The notes below the pieces were generated by a model. The model was not told where the DNA came from and ran no database searches. It saw only the letters and a list, made by a program, of their open reading frames with translations. Shown in pieces: positions 23,001-36,200 of a stretch of DNA of 64,000 nt (positions are counted from its first letter, which is position 1; each line of letters opens with the position of its first letter). Position numbers and translations under genes: made by a program. Origin of the DNA: Hydractinia symbiolongicarpus (Eukaryota > Cnidaria > Hydrozoa > Anthoathecata > Hydractiniidae); NCBI RefSeq assembly GCF_029227915.1, contig NC_079888.1, positions 23,230,001-23,294,000 of the forward strand, in the 5' to 3' direction.

Positions 23001-26000
23001 TTTACTCACAGGGTACTTTCTTTGTATACATTCGACTATACGTGCCAAGCCCGGGATTTACGGGAAATCGCGGGTTTTCGTTTGCCGGCGATTAAACTGC
23101 TTTTATTCAGCGTCTCATCAAAAATGAAAACATTCTTGAAAACTACAAGTCTCATGCGTTTTAGTGGTAAAAAAATAATATGAAAAATCGTTCGGGAAAT
23201 GAGTTTACTCCCTGGGTACTTTCTTTGTATACTTTTGACTATACGGGCCAAGTCCGGGATTTACGGGAAATCGCAGATTTTCGTTTGCCGGCGATTAAAC
23301 TTCTTTTATTCAGCGTCCCATCAAATATGAAAATATTTTTGAAAACTACAAGTCTCATGCGTTTAGTGGTAAAAAATAATATAAAAAATCGTTCGGGAAA
23401 TGAGTTTACTTCCTGGGTACTTTCTTTGTATACTTTTGAATATACGGGCCAAGTCCGGGATTTACGGGAAATCGCAGATTTTCGTTTGCCGGCGATTAAA
23501 CTGTTTTTATTCAGCGTCTCATCAAAAATAAAAACATTCTTGAAAACTACAAGTCTCATGCGTTTTAGTGGTGAAATAATAATTTAAAAAATCGTTTGGG
23601 AAATGAGTTTACTCCCTGGGTACTTTCTTTGTATACTTTTGACTATACGGGCCGAGTCCAGGATTTACGGGAAATCGCAGGTTTTCGTTTGCCGGCGATT
23701 AAACTTCTTTTATTCAGCCTCTCATCAAAAATGAAAACATTTTTAAAAACTACAAGTCTCATGCGTTTTAGTGGTGAAAAAGTAATTTAAAAAATCGTTC
23801 GGGAAATGAGTTTACTCCCTGGGTACTTTCTTTGTATACTTTTGAATATACGGGCCAAGTCCGGGATTTACGGGAAATCGCAGATTTTCGTTTGCCGGCG
23901 ATTAAACTTCTTTTATTCAGCGTCCCATCAAATATGAAAATATTTTTGAAAACTACAAGTCTCATGCGTTTAGTGGTAAAAAATAATATAGAAAATCGTT
24001 CGGGAAGTGAGTTTACTCCCTGTGTACTTTCTTTGTATACTTTTGGCTATACGGGCCAAGCCCGGGATTTACGGGAAATCGTGGGTTTTCGTTTGCCGGC
24101 GATTAAACTTCTTTTATTCAGCGTCTCATCAAAAATGAAAACATTTTTAAAAACTACAAGTCTTATGCGTTTTAGTGGTGAAAAAATAATTTAAAAAATC
24201 GTTCTGGAAATGAGTTTACTCCCTGGGTACTTTCTTTGTATACTTTTGACTATACGGGCCGAGTCCGGGATTTAGGGAAATCGCAGGTTTTCGTTTGCCG
24301 GCGATTAAACTGCTTTTATTCAGCGTCTCATCAAAAATGAAAACATTTTTGAAAACTACAAGTCTCATGCGTTTTAGTGGTGAAAAAATAATTTCAAAAA
24401 TCGTTCGGGAAATGAGTTTACTCCCTGGGTACTTTCTTTGTATACTTTTGACCATACGGGCCAAGCCGGGATTTACGGGAAATCGCGGGTTTTCGTTTGC
24501 TGGCGATTAAACTTCTTTTATTCAGCGTCCCATCAAATATGAAAATATTTTTGAAAACTACAAGTCTCATGCGTTTAGTGGTAAAAAATAATATAAAAAA
24601 TCGTTCGGGAAGTGAGTTTACTCCCTGTGTACTTTCTTTGCATACATTCGACTATACGTGCCAAGCCCGGGATTTACGGGAAATCGCGGGTTTTCGTTTG
24701 CCGGCGATTAAACTGTTTTTATTCAGCGTCTCATCAAAAATAAAAACATTCTTGAAAACTACAAGTCTCATGCGTTTTAGTGGTGAAATAATAATTTAAA
24801 AAATCGTTTGGGAAATGAGTTTACTCCCTGGGTACTTTCTTTGTATACTTTTGACTATACGGGCCGAGTCCAGGATTTACGGGAAATCGCAGGTTTTCGT
24901 TTGCCGGCGATTAAACTTCTTTTATTCAGCCTCTCATCAAAAATGAAAACATTTTTAAAAACTACAAGTCTCATGCGTTTTAGTGGTGAAAAAGTAATTT
25001 AAAAAATCGTTCGGGAAATGAGTTTACTCCCTGGGTACTTTCTTTGTATACTTTTGACTATACGGGCCAAGCCCGGGATTTACAGGAAATCGCGGGTTTT
25101 CGTTTGCCGGCGATTAAACTGCTTTTATTCAGCGTCTCATCAAAATTGAAAACATTCTTGAAAACTACAAGTCTCATGCATTTTAGTGGTGAAATAATAA
25201 TTTAAAAAATCGCTGGGAAATGAGTTTACTCCCTGGGTACTTTCTTTGTATACTTTTGACTATACGGGCCGAGTCCAGGATTTACGGGAAATCGCAGGTT
25301 TTCGTTTGCCGGCGATTAAACTTCTTTTATTCAGCGTCTCATCAAAAATGAAAACATTTTTAAAAACTACAAGACTTATGCGTTTTAGTGGTGAAAAAAT
25401 AATTTAAAAAATCGTTCCGGAAATGAGTTTACTCACAGGGTACTTTCTTTGTATACATTCGACTATACGGGCCAAGCCCGGGATTTACGGGAAATCGCGG
25501 GTTTTCGTTTTCCGGCGATTAAACCTCTTTCATTAAGCGTCTCATCAAAAATGAAAACATTTTTGAAAACTGCAAGTCTTATGCGTTTTAGTGGTGAAAA
25601 AAAATTTAAAAAATCGTTCGGGAAAAGAGTTTACTCCCTGGGTACTTTCTTTGTATACTTTTGACTATACGGGCCGAGTCCAGGATTTACGGGAAATCGC
25701 AGGTTTTCGTTTGCCGGCGATTATACTTCTTTTATTCAGCGTCTCATCAAAAATGAAAACATTTTTAAAAACTACAAGACTTATGCGTTTTAGTGGTGAA
25801 AAAATAATTTAAAAAATCGTTTTTGAAATGAGTTTACTCACAGGGTACTTTCTTTGTATACATTCGACTATACGGGCCAAGCCCGGGATTTACGGGAAAT
25901 CGCGGGTTTTCGTTTTCCGGCGATTAAACCTCTTTCATTAAGCGTCTCATCAAAAATGAAAACATTTTTGAAAACTGCAAGTCTCATGCGTTTTAGTGGT

Positions 26001-27400
26001 GAAAAAGTAATTTAAAAAATCGTTCGTGAATTGAGTTTACTCCCTGGGTACTTTCTTTGTATACTTTTGACTATACGGGCCAAGCCCGGGATTTACGGGA
26101 AATCGCAGGTTTTCGTTTGCCGGCGATTAAACTGCTTTTATTCAGCGTCTCATCAAAAATGAAAACATTTTTGAAAACTACAAGTCTCATGCGTTTTAGT
26201 GGTGAAAAAGTAATTTAAAAAATCGTTCGGGAAATGAATTTACTCCCTGGGTACTTTCTTTGTATACTTTTGACTATACGGGCCGAGTCCGGGATTTACG
26301 GGAAATCGCGGATTTTCGTTTGCCGGCGATTAAACTTCTTTTATTCAGCGTCTCATCAAAAATGAAAACATTTTTAAAAACTACAAGTCTCATGCGTTTT
26401 AGTGGTGAAAAAATAATTTAAAAAATCGTTCGGGAAATGAATTTACTCCCTGGGTACTTTCTTTGTTATCTTTTGACTATACGGGCCAAGCCGGGATTTA
26501 CGGGAAATCGCGGGTTTTCGTTTGCCGGCGATTAAACTTCTTTTATTCAGCGTCTCATCAAAAATGAAAACATTTTTAAAAACTACAAGTCTTATGCGTT
26601 TTAGTTGTGAAAAAATAATTTAAAAAATCGTTCTGGAAATGAGTTTACTCACAGGGTACTTTCTTTGTATACATTCGACTATACGTGCCAAGCCCGGGAT
26701 TTACGGGAAATCGCGGGTTTTCGTTTGCCGGCGATTAAACTGCTTTTATTCAGCGTCTCATCAAAAATGAAAACATTCTTGAAAACTACAAGTCTCATGC
26801 GTTTTAGTGGTAAAAAAATAATATAAAAAATCGTTCGGGAAATGAGTTTACTCCCTGGGTACTTTCTTTGTATACTTTTGACTATACGGGCCAAGTCCGG
26901 GATTTACGGGAAATCGCAGATTTTCGTTTGCCGGCGATTAAACCTCTTTCATTAAGCGTCTCATCAAAAATGAAAACATTTTTGAAAACTGCAAGTTTCA
27001 TGCGTTTTAGTGGTGAAAAAAAATTTAAAAAATCGTTCGGGAAAAGAGTTTACTCCCTGGGTACTTTCTTTGTATACATTCGACTATGCGGGCCAAGCCC
27101 CGGATTTACGGGAAAACGTGGGATTTAGTTTGCCGGCGGTTAAACTGCTTTTATGCAGCGTCTCATCAAAAATGAAAACATGTTTGAAAACTACAAGTCT
27201 CATGCGTTTTAGTGGTGAAAAAGTAATTTAAAAAATCGTTCGGGAAATGAGTTTACTCCCTGGGTACTTTCTTTGTATACTTTTGACTATACGGGCCAAG
27301 CCCGGGATTTACGGGAAATCGCGGGTTTTCATTTGCCGGCGATTAAACTTCTTTTATTCAGCGTCTCATCAAAAATGAAAACATTTTTGAAAACTACAAG
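23000..27400 (+). repeat. Mosaic domain with 6-mer repeats, about 1212-1216 bp
   Basis: A monomer with GAGTCCAGG plus TTCAGCCTCTCATC occurs at about 23600-23790 and again 1212 bp later. The GTTATCTTTTGAC marker lies at 26465 and recurs at 27681 (1216 bp). This domain introduces AGTAATTT (from 23781), TAGTTGTGAAA (from about 22967) and GAATATACGGG (23439 and 23844) variants, which I did not see further left. No insertion or gene was seen. Confidence 0.7.
24300..25810 (+). repeat. Source block of a 38-monomer-distant duplication (partner 31.99-33.50 kb)
   Basis: At least five markers share one offset of 7691 bp. GACCATACGG is at 24450 and 32141. The TTTGCTGGCGATT monomer, the GCATACATTCGAC monomer, the CGCTGGGAAATG deletion (25211 and 32902) and the GAAAAAAAATTT monomer are also shared. 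The order of monomers is the same in both blocks. A third, shorter copy including CGCTGGG lies at about 30.0-30.5 kb (CGCTGG at 30473, offset 5262 from the first). Confidence 0.8.
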
Positions 27401-30220
27401 TCTCATGCGTTTTAGTGGTGAAAAAGTAATTTAAAAAATCGTTCGGGAAATGAATTTACTCCCTGGGTACTTTCTTTGTATACTTTTGACTATACGGGCC
27501 GAGTCCGGGATTTACGGGAAATCGCGGATTTTCGTTTGCCGGCGATTAAACTTCTTTTATTCAGCGTCTCATCAAAAATGAAAACATTTTTAAAAACTAC
27601 AAGTCTCATGCGTTTTAGTGGTGAAAAAGTAATTTAAAAAATCGTTCGGGAAATGAGTTTACTCCCTGGGTACTTTCTTTGTTATCTTTTGACTATACGG
27701 GCCAAGCCAGGATTTACGGGAAATCGCGGGTTTTCGTTTGCCGGCGATTAAACTTCTTTTATTCAGCGTCTCATCAAAAATGAAAACATTTTTAAAAACT
27801 ACAAGTCTTATGCGTTTTAGTTGTGAAAAAATAATTTAAAAAATCGTTCTGGAAATGAGTTTACTCACAGGGTACTTTCTTTGTATACATTCGACTATAC
27901 GTGCCAAGCCCGGGATTTACGGGAAATCGCGGGTTTTCGTTTGCCGGCGATTAAACTGCTTTTATTCAGCGTCTCATCAAAAATGAAAACATTCTTGAAA
28001 ACTACAAGTCTCATGCGTTTTAGTTGTGAAAAAATAATTTAAAAAATCGTTCTGGAAATGAGTTTACTCACAGGGTACTTTCTTTGTATACTTTTGACTA
28101 TACGGGCCAAGTCCGGGATTTACGGGAAATCGCAGATTTTTGTTTGCCGGCGATTAAACTTCTTTTATTCAGCGTCCCATCAAATATGAAAATATTTTTG
28201 AAAACTACAAGTCTCATGCGTTTAGTGGTAAAAAATAATATAAAAAATCGTTCGGGAAATGAGTTTACTTCCTGGGTACTTTCTTTGTATACTTTTGAAT
28301 ATACGGGCCAAGTCCGGGATTTACGGGAAATCGCAGATTTTCGTTTGCCGGCGATTAAACTTCTTTTATTCAGCGTCCCATCAAATATGAAAATATTTTT
28401 GAAAACTACAAGTCTCATGCGTTTAGTGGTAAAAAATAATATAAAAAATCGTTCGGGAAGTGAGTTTACTCCCTGTGTACTTTCTTTGCATACATTCGAC
28501 TATACGTGCTAAGCCCGGGATTTACGGGAAATCGCGGGTTTTCGTTTGCCGGCGATTAAACTGTTTTTATTCAGCGTCTCATCAAAAATGAAAACATGTT
28601 TGAAAACTACAAGTCTCATGCGTTTAGTGGTAAAAAATAATATAAAAAATCGTTCGGGAAGTGAGTTTACTCCCTGTGTACTTTCTTTGCATACATTCGA
28701 CTATACGTGCTAAGCCCGGGATTTACGGGAAATCGCGGGTTTTCGTTTGCCGGCGATTAAACTGTTTTTATTCAGCGTCTCATCAAAAATGAAAACATTC
28801 TTGAAAACTACAAGTCTCATGCGTTTTAGTGGTGAAAAAGTAATTTAAAAAATCGTTCGGGAAATGAATTTACTCCCTGGGTACTTTCTTTGTATACTTT
28901 TGACTATACGGGCCGAGTCCGGGATTTACGGGAAATCGCGGATTTTCGTTTGCCGGCGATTAAACTTCTTTTATTCAGCGTCTCATCAAAAATGAAAACA
29001 TTTTTAAAAACTACAAGTCTCATGCGTTTTAGTGGTGAAAAAGTAATTTAAAAAATCGTTCGGGAAATGAGTTTACTCCCTGGGTACTTTCTTTGTTATC
29101 TTTTGACTATACGGGCCAAGCCAGGATTTACGGGAAATCGCGGGTTTTCGTTTGCCGGCGATTAAACTTCTTTTATTCAGCGTCTCATCAAAAATGAAAA
29201 CATTTTTAAAAACTACAAGTCTTATGCGTTTTAGTTGTGAAAAAATAATTTAAAAAATCGTTCTGGAAATGAGTTTACTCACAGGGTACTTTCTTTGTAT
29301 ACATTCGACTATACGTGCCAAGCCCGGGATTTACGGGAAATCGCGGGTTTTCGTTTGCCGGCGATTAAACTGCTTTTATTCAGCGTCTCATCAAAAATGA
29401 AAACATTCTTGAAAACTACAAGTCTCATGCGTTTTAGTTGTGAAAAAATAATTTAAAAAATCGTTCTGGAAATGAGTTTACTCACAGGGTACTTTCTTTG
29501 TATACTTTTGACTATACGGGCCAAGTCCGGGATTTACGGGAAATCGCAGATTTTTGTTTGCCGGCGATTAAACTTCTTTTATTCAGCGTCCCATCAAATA
29601 TGAAAATATTTTTGAAAACTACAAGTCTCATGCGTTTAGTGGTAAAAAATAATATAAAAAATCGTTCGGGAAATGAGTTTACTTCCTGGGTACTTTCTTT
29701 GTATACTTTTGAATATACGGGCCAAGTCCGGGATTTACGGGAAATCGCAGATTTTCGTTTGCCGGCGATTAAACTTCTTTTATTCAGCGTCCCATCAAAT
29801 ATGAAAATATTTTTGAAAACTACAAGTCTCATGCGTTTAGTGGTAAAAAATAATATAAAAAATCGTTCGGGAAGTGAGTTTACTCCCTGTGTACTTTCTT
29901 TGCATACATTCGACTATACGTGCTAAGCCCGGGATTTACGGGAAATCGCGGGTTTTCGTTTGCCGGCGATTAAACTGTTTTTATTCAGCGTCTCATCAAA
30001 AATGAAAACATTCTTGAAAACTACAAGTCTCATGCGTTTTAGTGGTGAAATAATAATTTAAAAAATCGTTTGGGAAATGAGTTTACTCCCTGGGTACTTT
30101 CTTTGTATACTTTTGACTATACGGGCCGAGTCCAGGATTTACGGGAAATCGCAGGTTTTCGTTTGCCGGCGATTAAACTTCTTTTATTCAGCCTCTCATC
30201 AAAAATGAAAACATTTTTAA
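27400..30220 (+). repeat. 7-mer tandem duplication, 1414 bp
   Basis: GAAATGAATT at 27447 and 28861, GTTATCTTTT at 27681 and 29095, and TACTTTTGAATATAC at 28290 and 29704 are all exactly 1414 bp apart. The copies also share the GGGAAGTGAGTTTAC and GCATACATTCG monomer, which is itself doubled side by side at about 28.45 and 28.65 kb in the left copy. Copy 1 is about 27.40-28.81 kb and copy 2 about 28.81-30.22 kb. Confidence 0.85.
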
Positions 30221-33200
30221 AAACTACAAGTCTCATGCGTTTTAGTGGTGAAAAAGTAATTTAAAAAATCGTTCGGGAAATGAGTTTACTCCCTGGGTAC
30301 TTTCTTTGTATACTTTTGACTATACGGGCCAAGCCCGGGATTTACAGGAAATCGCGGGTTTTCGTTTGCCGGCGATTAAACTGCTTTTATTCAGCGTCTC
30401 ATCAAAATTGAAAACATTCTTGAAAACTACAAGTCTCATGCGTTTTAGTGGTGAAATAATAATTTAAAAAATCGCTGGGAAATGAGTTTACTCCCTGGGT
30501 ACTTTCTTTGTATACTTTTGACTATACGGGCCGAGTCCAGGATTTACGGGAAATCGCAGGTTTTCGTTTGCCGGCGATTAAACTTCTTTTATTCAGCGTC
30601 TCATCAAAAATGAAAACATTTTTAAAAACTACAAGTCTCATGCGTTTTAGTGGTGAAAAAGTAATTTAAAAAATCGTTCGGGAAATGAGTTTACTCCCTG
30701 GGTACTTTCTTTGTATACTTTTGACTATACGGGCCGAGTCCAGGATTTACGGGAAATCGCAGGTTTTCGTTTGCCGGCGATTATACTTCTTTTATTCAGC
30801 GTCTCATCAAAAATGAAAACATTTTTAAAAACTACAAGACTTATGCGTTTTAGTGGTGAAAAAATAATTTAAAAAATCGTTCTTGAAATGAGTTTACTCA
30901 CAGGGTACTTTCTTTGTATACATTCGACTATACGGGCCAAGCCCGGGATTTACGGGAAATCGCGGGTTTTCGTTTTCCGGCGATTAAACCTCTTTCATTA
31001 AGCGTCTCATCAAAAATGAAAACATTTTTGAAAACTGCAAGTCTCATGCGTTTTAGTGGTGAAAAAAAATTTAAAAAATCGTTCGGGAAAAGAGTTTACT
31101 CCCTGGGTACTTTCTTTGTATACATTCGACTATGCGGGCCAAGCCCCGGATTTACGGGAAAACGTGGGATTTAGTTTGCCGGCGGTTAAACTGCTTTTAT
31201 GCAGCGTCTCATCAAAAATGAAAACATGTTTGAAAACTACAAGTCTCATGCGTTTTAGTGGTGAAAAAGTAATTTAAAAAATCGTTCGGGAAATGAGTTT
31301 ACTCCCTGGGTACTTTCTTTGTATACTTTTGACTATACGGGCCAAGCCCGGGATTTACGGGAAATCGCGGGTTTTCATTTGCCGGCGATTAAACTTCTTT
31401 TATTCAGCGTCTCATCAAAAATGAAAACATTTTTGAAAACTACAAGTCTCATGCGTTTTAGTGGTGAAAAAGTAATTTAAAAAATCGTTCGGGAAATGAG
31501 TTTACTCACAGGGTACTTTCTTTGTATACATTCGACTATACGTGCCAAGCCCGGGATTTACGGGAAATCGCGGGTTTTCGTTTGCCGGCGATTAAACTGC
31601 TTTTATTCAGCGTCTCATCAAAAATGAAAACATTCTTGAAAACTACAAGTCTCATGCGTTTTAGTGGTAAAAAAATAATATAAAAAATCGTTCGGGAAAT
31701 GAGTTTACTCCCTGGGTACTTTCTTTGTATACTTTTGACTATACGGGCCAAGTCCGGGATTTACGGGAAATCGCAGATTTTCGTTTGCCGGCGATTAAAC
31801 TTCTTTTATTCAGCGTCCCATCAAATATGAAAATATTTTTGAAAACTACAAGTCTCATGCGTTTAGTGGTAAAAAATAATATAAAAAATCGTTCGGGAAA
31901 TGAGTTTACTTCCTGGGTACTTTCTTTGTATACTTTTGAATATACGGGCCAAGTCCGGGATTTACGGGAAATCGCAGATTTTCGTTTGCCGGCGATTAAA
32001 CTTCTTTTATTCAGCGTCCCATCAAATATGAAAATATTTTTGAAAACTACAAGTCTCATGCGTTTTAGTGGTGAAAAAATAATTTCAAAAATCGTTCGGG
32101 AAATGAGTTTACTCCCTGGGTACTTTCTTTGTATACTTTTGACCATACGGGCCAAGCCGGGATTTACGGGAAATCGCGGGTTTTCGTTTGCTGGCGATTA
32201 AACTTCTTTTATTCAGCGTCCCATCAAATATGAAAATATTTTTGAAAACTACAAGTCTCATGCGTTTAGTGGTAAAAAATAATATAAAAAATCGTTCGGG
32301 AAGTGAGTTTACTCCCTGTGTACTTTCTTTGCATACATTCGACTATACGTGCCAAGCCCGGGATTTACGGGAAATCGCGGGTTTTCGTTTGCCGGCGATT
32401 AAACTGTTTTTATTCAGCGTCTCATCAAAAATGAAAACATTCTTGAAAACTACAAGTCTCATGCGTTTTAGTGGTGAAATAATAATTAAAAAAATCGTTT
32501 GGGAAATGAGTTTACTCCCTGGGTACTTTCTTTGTATACTTTTGACTATACGGGCCGAGTCCAGGATTTTCGGGAAATCGCAGGTTTTCGTTTGCCGGCG
32601 ATTAAACTTCTTTTATTCAGCCTCTCATCAAAAATGAAAACATTTTTAAAAACTACAAGTCTCATGCGTTTTAGTGGTGAAAAAGTAATTTAAAAAATCG
32701 TTCGGGAAATGAGTTTACTCCCTGGGTACTTTCTTTGTATACTTTTGACTATACGGGCCAAGCCCGGGATTTACAGGAAATCGCGGGTTTTCGTTTGCCG
32801 GCGATTAAACTGCTTTTATTCAGCGTCTCATCAAAATTGAAAACATTCTTGAAAACTACAAGTCTCATGCGTTTTAGTGGTGAAATAATAATTTAAAAAA
32901 TCGCTGGGAAATGAGTTTACTCCCTGGGTACTTTCTTTGTATACTTTTGACTATACGGGCCGAGTCCAGGATTTACGGGAAATCGCAGGTTTTCGTTTGC
33001 CGGCGATTAAACTTCTTTTATTCAGCGTCTCATCAAAAATGAAAACATTTTTAAAAACTACAAGACTTATGCGTTTTAGTGGTGAAAAAATAATTTAAAA
33101 AATCGTTCCGGAAATGAGTTTACTCACAGGGTACTTTCTTTGTATACATTCGACTATACGGGCCAAGCCCGGGATTTACGGGAAATCGCGGGTTTTCGTT

Positions 33201-36200
33201 TTCCGGCGATTAAACCTCTTTCATTAAGCGTCTCATCAAAAATGAAAACATTTTTGAAAACTGCAAGTCTTATGCGTTTTAGTGGTGAAAAAAAATTTAA
33301 AAAATCGTTCGGGAAAAGAGTTTACTCCCTGGGTACTTTCTTTGTATACTTTTGACTATACGGGCCGAGTCCAGGATTTACGGGAAATCGCAGGTTTTCG
33401 TTTGCCGGCGATTAAACTTCTTTTATTCAGCGTCTCATCAAAAATGAAAACATTTTTAAAAACTACAAGTCTCATGCGTTTTAGTGGTGAAAAAGTAATT
33501 TAAAAAATCGTTCGGGAAATGAGTTTACTCCCTGGGTACTTTCTTTGTATACTTTTGACTATACGGGCCGAGTCCAGGATTTACGGGAAATCGCAGGTTT
33601 TCGTTTGCCGGCGATTATACTTCTTTTATTCAGCGTCTCATCAAAAATGAAAACATTTTTAAAAACTACAAGACTTATGCGTTTTAGTGGTGAAAAAATA
33701 ATTTAAAAAATCGTTCTTGAAATGAGTTTACTCACAGGGTACTTTCTTTGTATACATTCGACTATACGGGCCAAGCCCGGGATTTACGGGAAATCGCGGG
33801 TTTTCGTTTTCCGGCGATTAAACCTCTTTCATTAAGCGTCTCATCAAAAATGAAAACATTTTTGAAAACTGCAAGTCTCATGCGTTTTAGTGGTGAAAAA
33901 AAATTTAAAAAATCGTTCGGGAAAAGAGTTTACTCCCTGGGTACTTTCTTTGTATACATTCGACTATGCGGGCCAAGCCCCGGATTTACGGGAAAACGTG
34001 GGATTTAGTTTGCCGGCGGTTAAACTGCTTTTATGCAGCGTCTCATCAAAGATGAAAACATGTTTGAAAACTACAAGTCTCATGCGTTTTAGTGGTGAAA
34101 AAGTAATTTAAAAAATCGTTCGGGAAATGAGTTTACTCCCTGGGTACTTTCTTTGTATACTTTTGACTATACGGGCCAAGCCCGGGATTTACGGGAAATC
34201 GCGGGTTTTCATTTGCCGGCGATTAAACTTCTTTTATTCAGCGTCTCATCAAAAATGAAAACATTTTTGAAAACTACAAGTCTCATGCGTTTTAGTGGTG
34301 AAAAAGTAATTTAAAAAATCGTTCGGGAAATGAGTTTACTCCCTGGGTACTTTCTTGGTATACTTTTGACTATACGGGCCAAGCCCGGGATTTACGGGAA
34401 ATCGCGGGTTTTCGTTTGCCGGCTTTTAAACTTCTTTTATTCAGCGTCTCATCAAAAATGAAAACATTTTTAAAAACTACAAGTCTCATGCGTTTTAGTG
34501 GTGAAAAAGTAATTTAAAAAATCGTTCGGGAAATGAGTTTACTCCCTGGGTACTTTCTTTGTATACTTTTGACTATACGGGCCAAGCCCGGGATTTACGG
34601 GAAATCGCGGGTTTTCGTTTGCCGGCGATTAAACTTCTTTTAATCAGCGTCTCATCAAAAATGGAAGCATTTTTGAAAACTACAAGTCTCATGCGTTTTA
34701 GTGGGGAAAAAATAATTTAAAAAATCGTTCGGGAAATGAGTTTACTCCCTGGGTACTTTCTTTGTATACTTTTGACTATACGGGCCGAGTCCAGGATTTA
34801 CGGGAAATCGCAGGTTTTCGTTTGCCGGCGATTATACTTCTTTTATTCAGCGTCTCATCAAAAATGAAAACATTTTTAAAAACTACAAGACTTATGCGTT
34901 TTAGTGGTGAAAAAATAATTTAAAAAATCGTTCTTGAAATGAGTTTACTCACAGGGTACTTTCTTTGTATACATTCGACTATACGGGCCAAGCCCGGGAT
35001 TTACGGAAAATCGCGGGTTTTCGTTTTCCGGCGATTAAACCTCTTTCATTAGGCGTCTCATCAAAAATGAAAACATTTTTGAAAACTGCAAGTCTCATGC
35101 GTTTTAGTGGTGAAAAAAAATTTAAAAAATCGTTCGGGAAAAGAGTTTACTCCCTGGGTACTTTCTTTGTATACATTCGACTATGCGGGCCAAGCCCCGG
35201 ATTTACGGGAAAACGTGGGATTTAGTTTGCCGGCGGTTAAACTGCTTTTATGCAGCGTCTCATCAAAAATGAAAACATGTTTGAAAACTACAAGTCTCAT
35301 GCGTTTTAGTGGTGAAAAAGTAATTTAAAAAATCGTTCGGGAAATGAGTTTACTCCCTGGGTACTTTCTTTGTATACTTTTGACTATACGGGCCAAGCCC
35401 GGGATTTACGGGAAATCGCGGGTTTTCATTTGCCGGCGATTAAACTTCTTTTATTCAGCGTCTCATCAAAAATGAAAACATTTTTGAAAACTACAAGTCT
35501 CATGCGTTTTAGTGGTGAAAAAGTAATTTAAAAAATCGTTCGGGAAATGAGTTCACTCCCTGGGTACTTTCTTGGTATACTTTTGACTATACGGGCCAAG
35601 CCCGGGATTTACGGGAAATCGCGGGTTTTCGTTTGCCGGCTTTTAAACTTCTTTTATTCAGCGTCTCATCAAAAATGAAAACATTTTTAAAAACTACAAG
35701 TCTCATGCGTTTTAGTGGTGAAAAAGTAATTTAAAAAATCGTTCGGGAAATGAGTTTACTCCCTGGGTACTTTCTTTGTATACTTTTGACTATACGGGCC
35801 AAGCCCGGGATTTACGGGAAATCGCGGGTTTTCGTTTGCCGGCGATTAAACTTCTTTTATTCAGCGTCTCATCAAAAATGAAAACATTGTTGAAAACTAC
35901 AAGTCTCATGCGTTTTAGTGGTGAAAAAGTAATTTAAAAAATCGTTCGGGAAATGAGTTTACTCCCTGGGTACTTTCTTTGTATACTTTTGACTATACGG
36001 GCCAAGCCCGGGATTTACGGGAAATCGCGGGTTTTCGTTTGCCGGCGATTAAACCTCTTTTATTCAGCGTCTCATCACAAATGAAAACATTTTTAAAAAC
36101 TACAAGTCTCATGCGTTTTAGTGGTGAAAAAGTAATTTAAAAAATCGTTCGGGAAATGAGTTTACTCCCTGGGTACTTTCTTTGTATACTTTTGACTACA

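Noticed and set aside
28084-28512. Open frame of about 142 codons repeated identically at 29498-29926
   Set aside because: The identity is due to the 1414-bp array duplication, not to a gene family. The content is the usual monomer translated in tandem.
31725-32201. Open frame of about 158 codons, with antisense partner at 31739-32155
   Set aside because: It is three monomers fused because 1-bp deletions restored the frame. It repeats the same peptide block, starts at a TTG codon, and has no recognisable domain.
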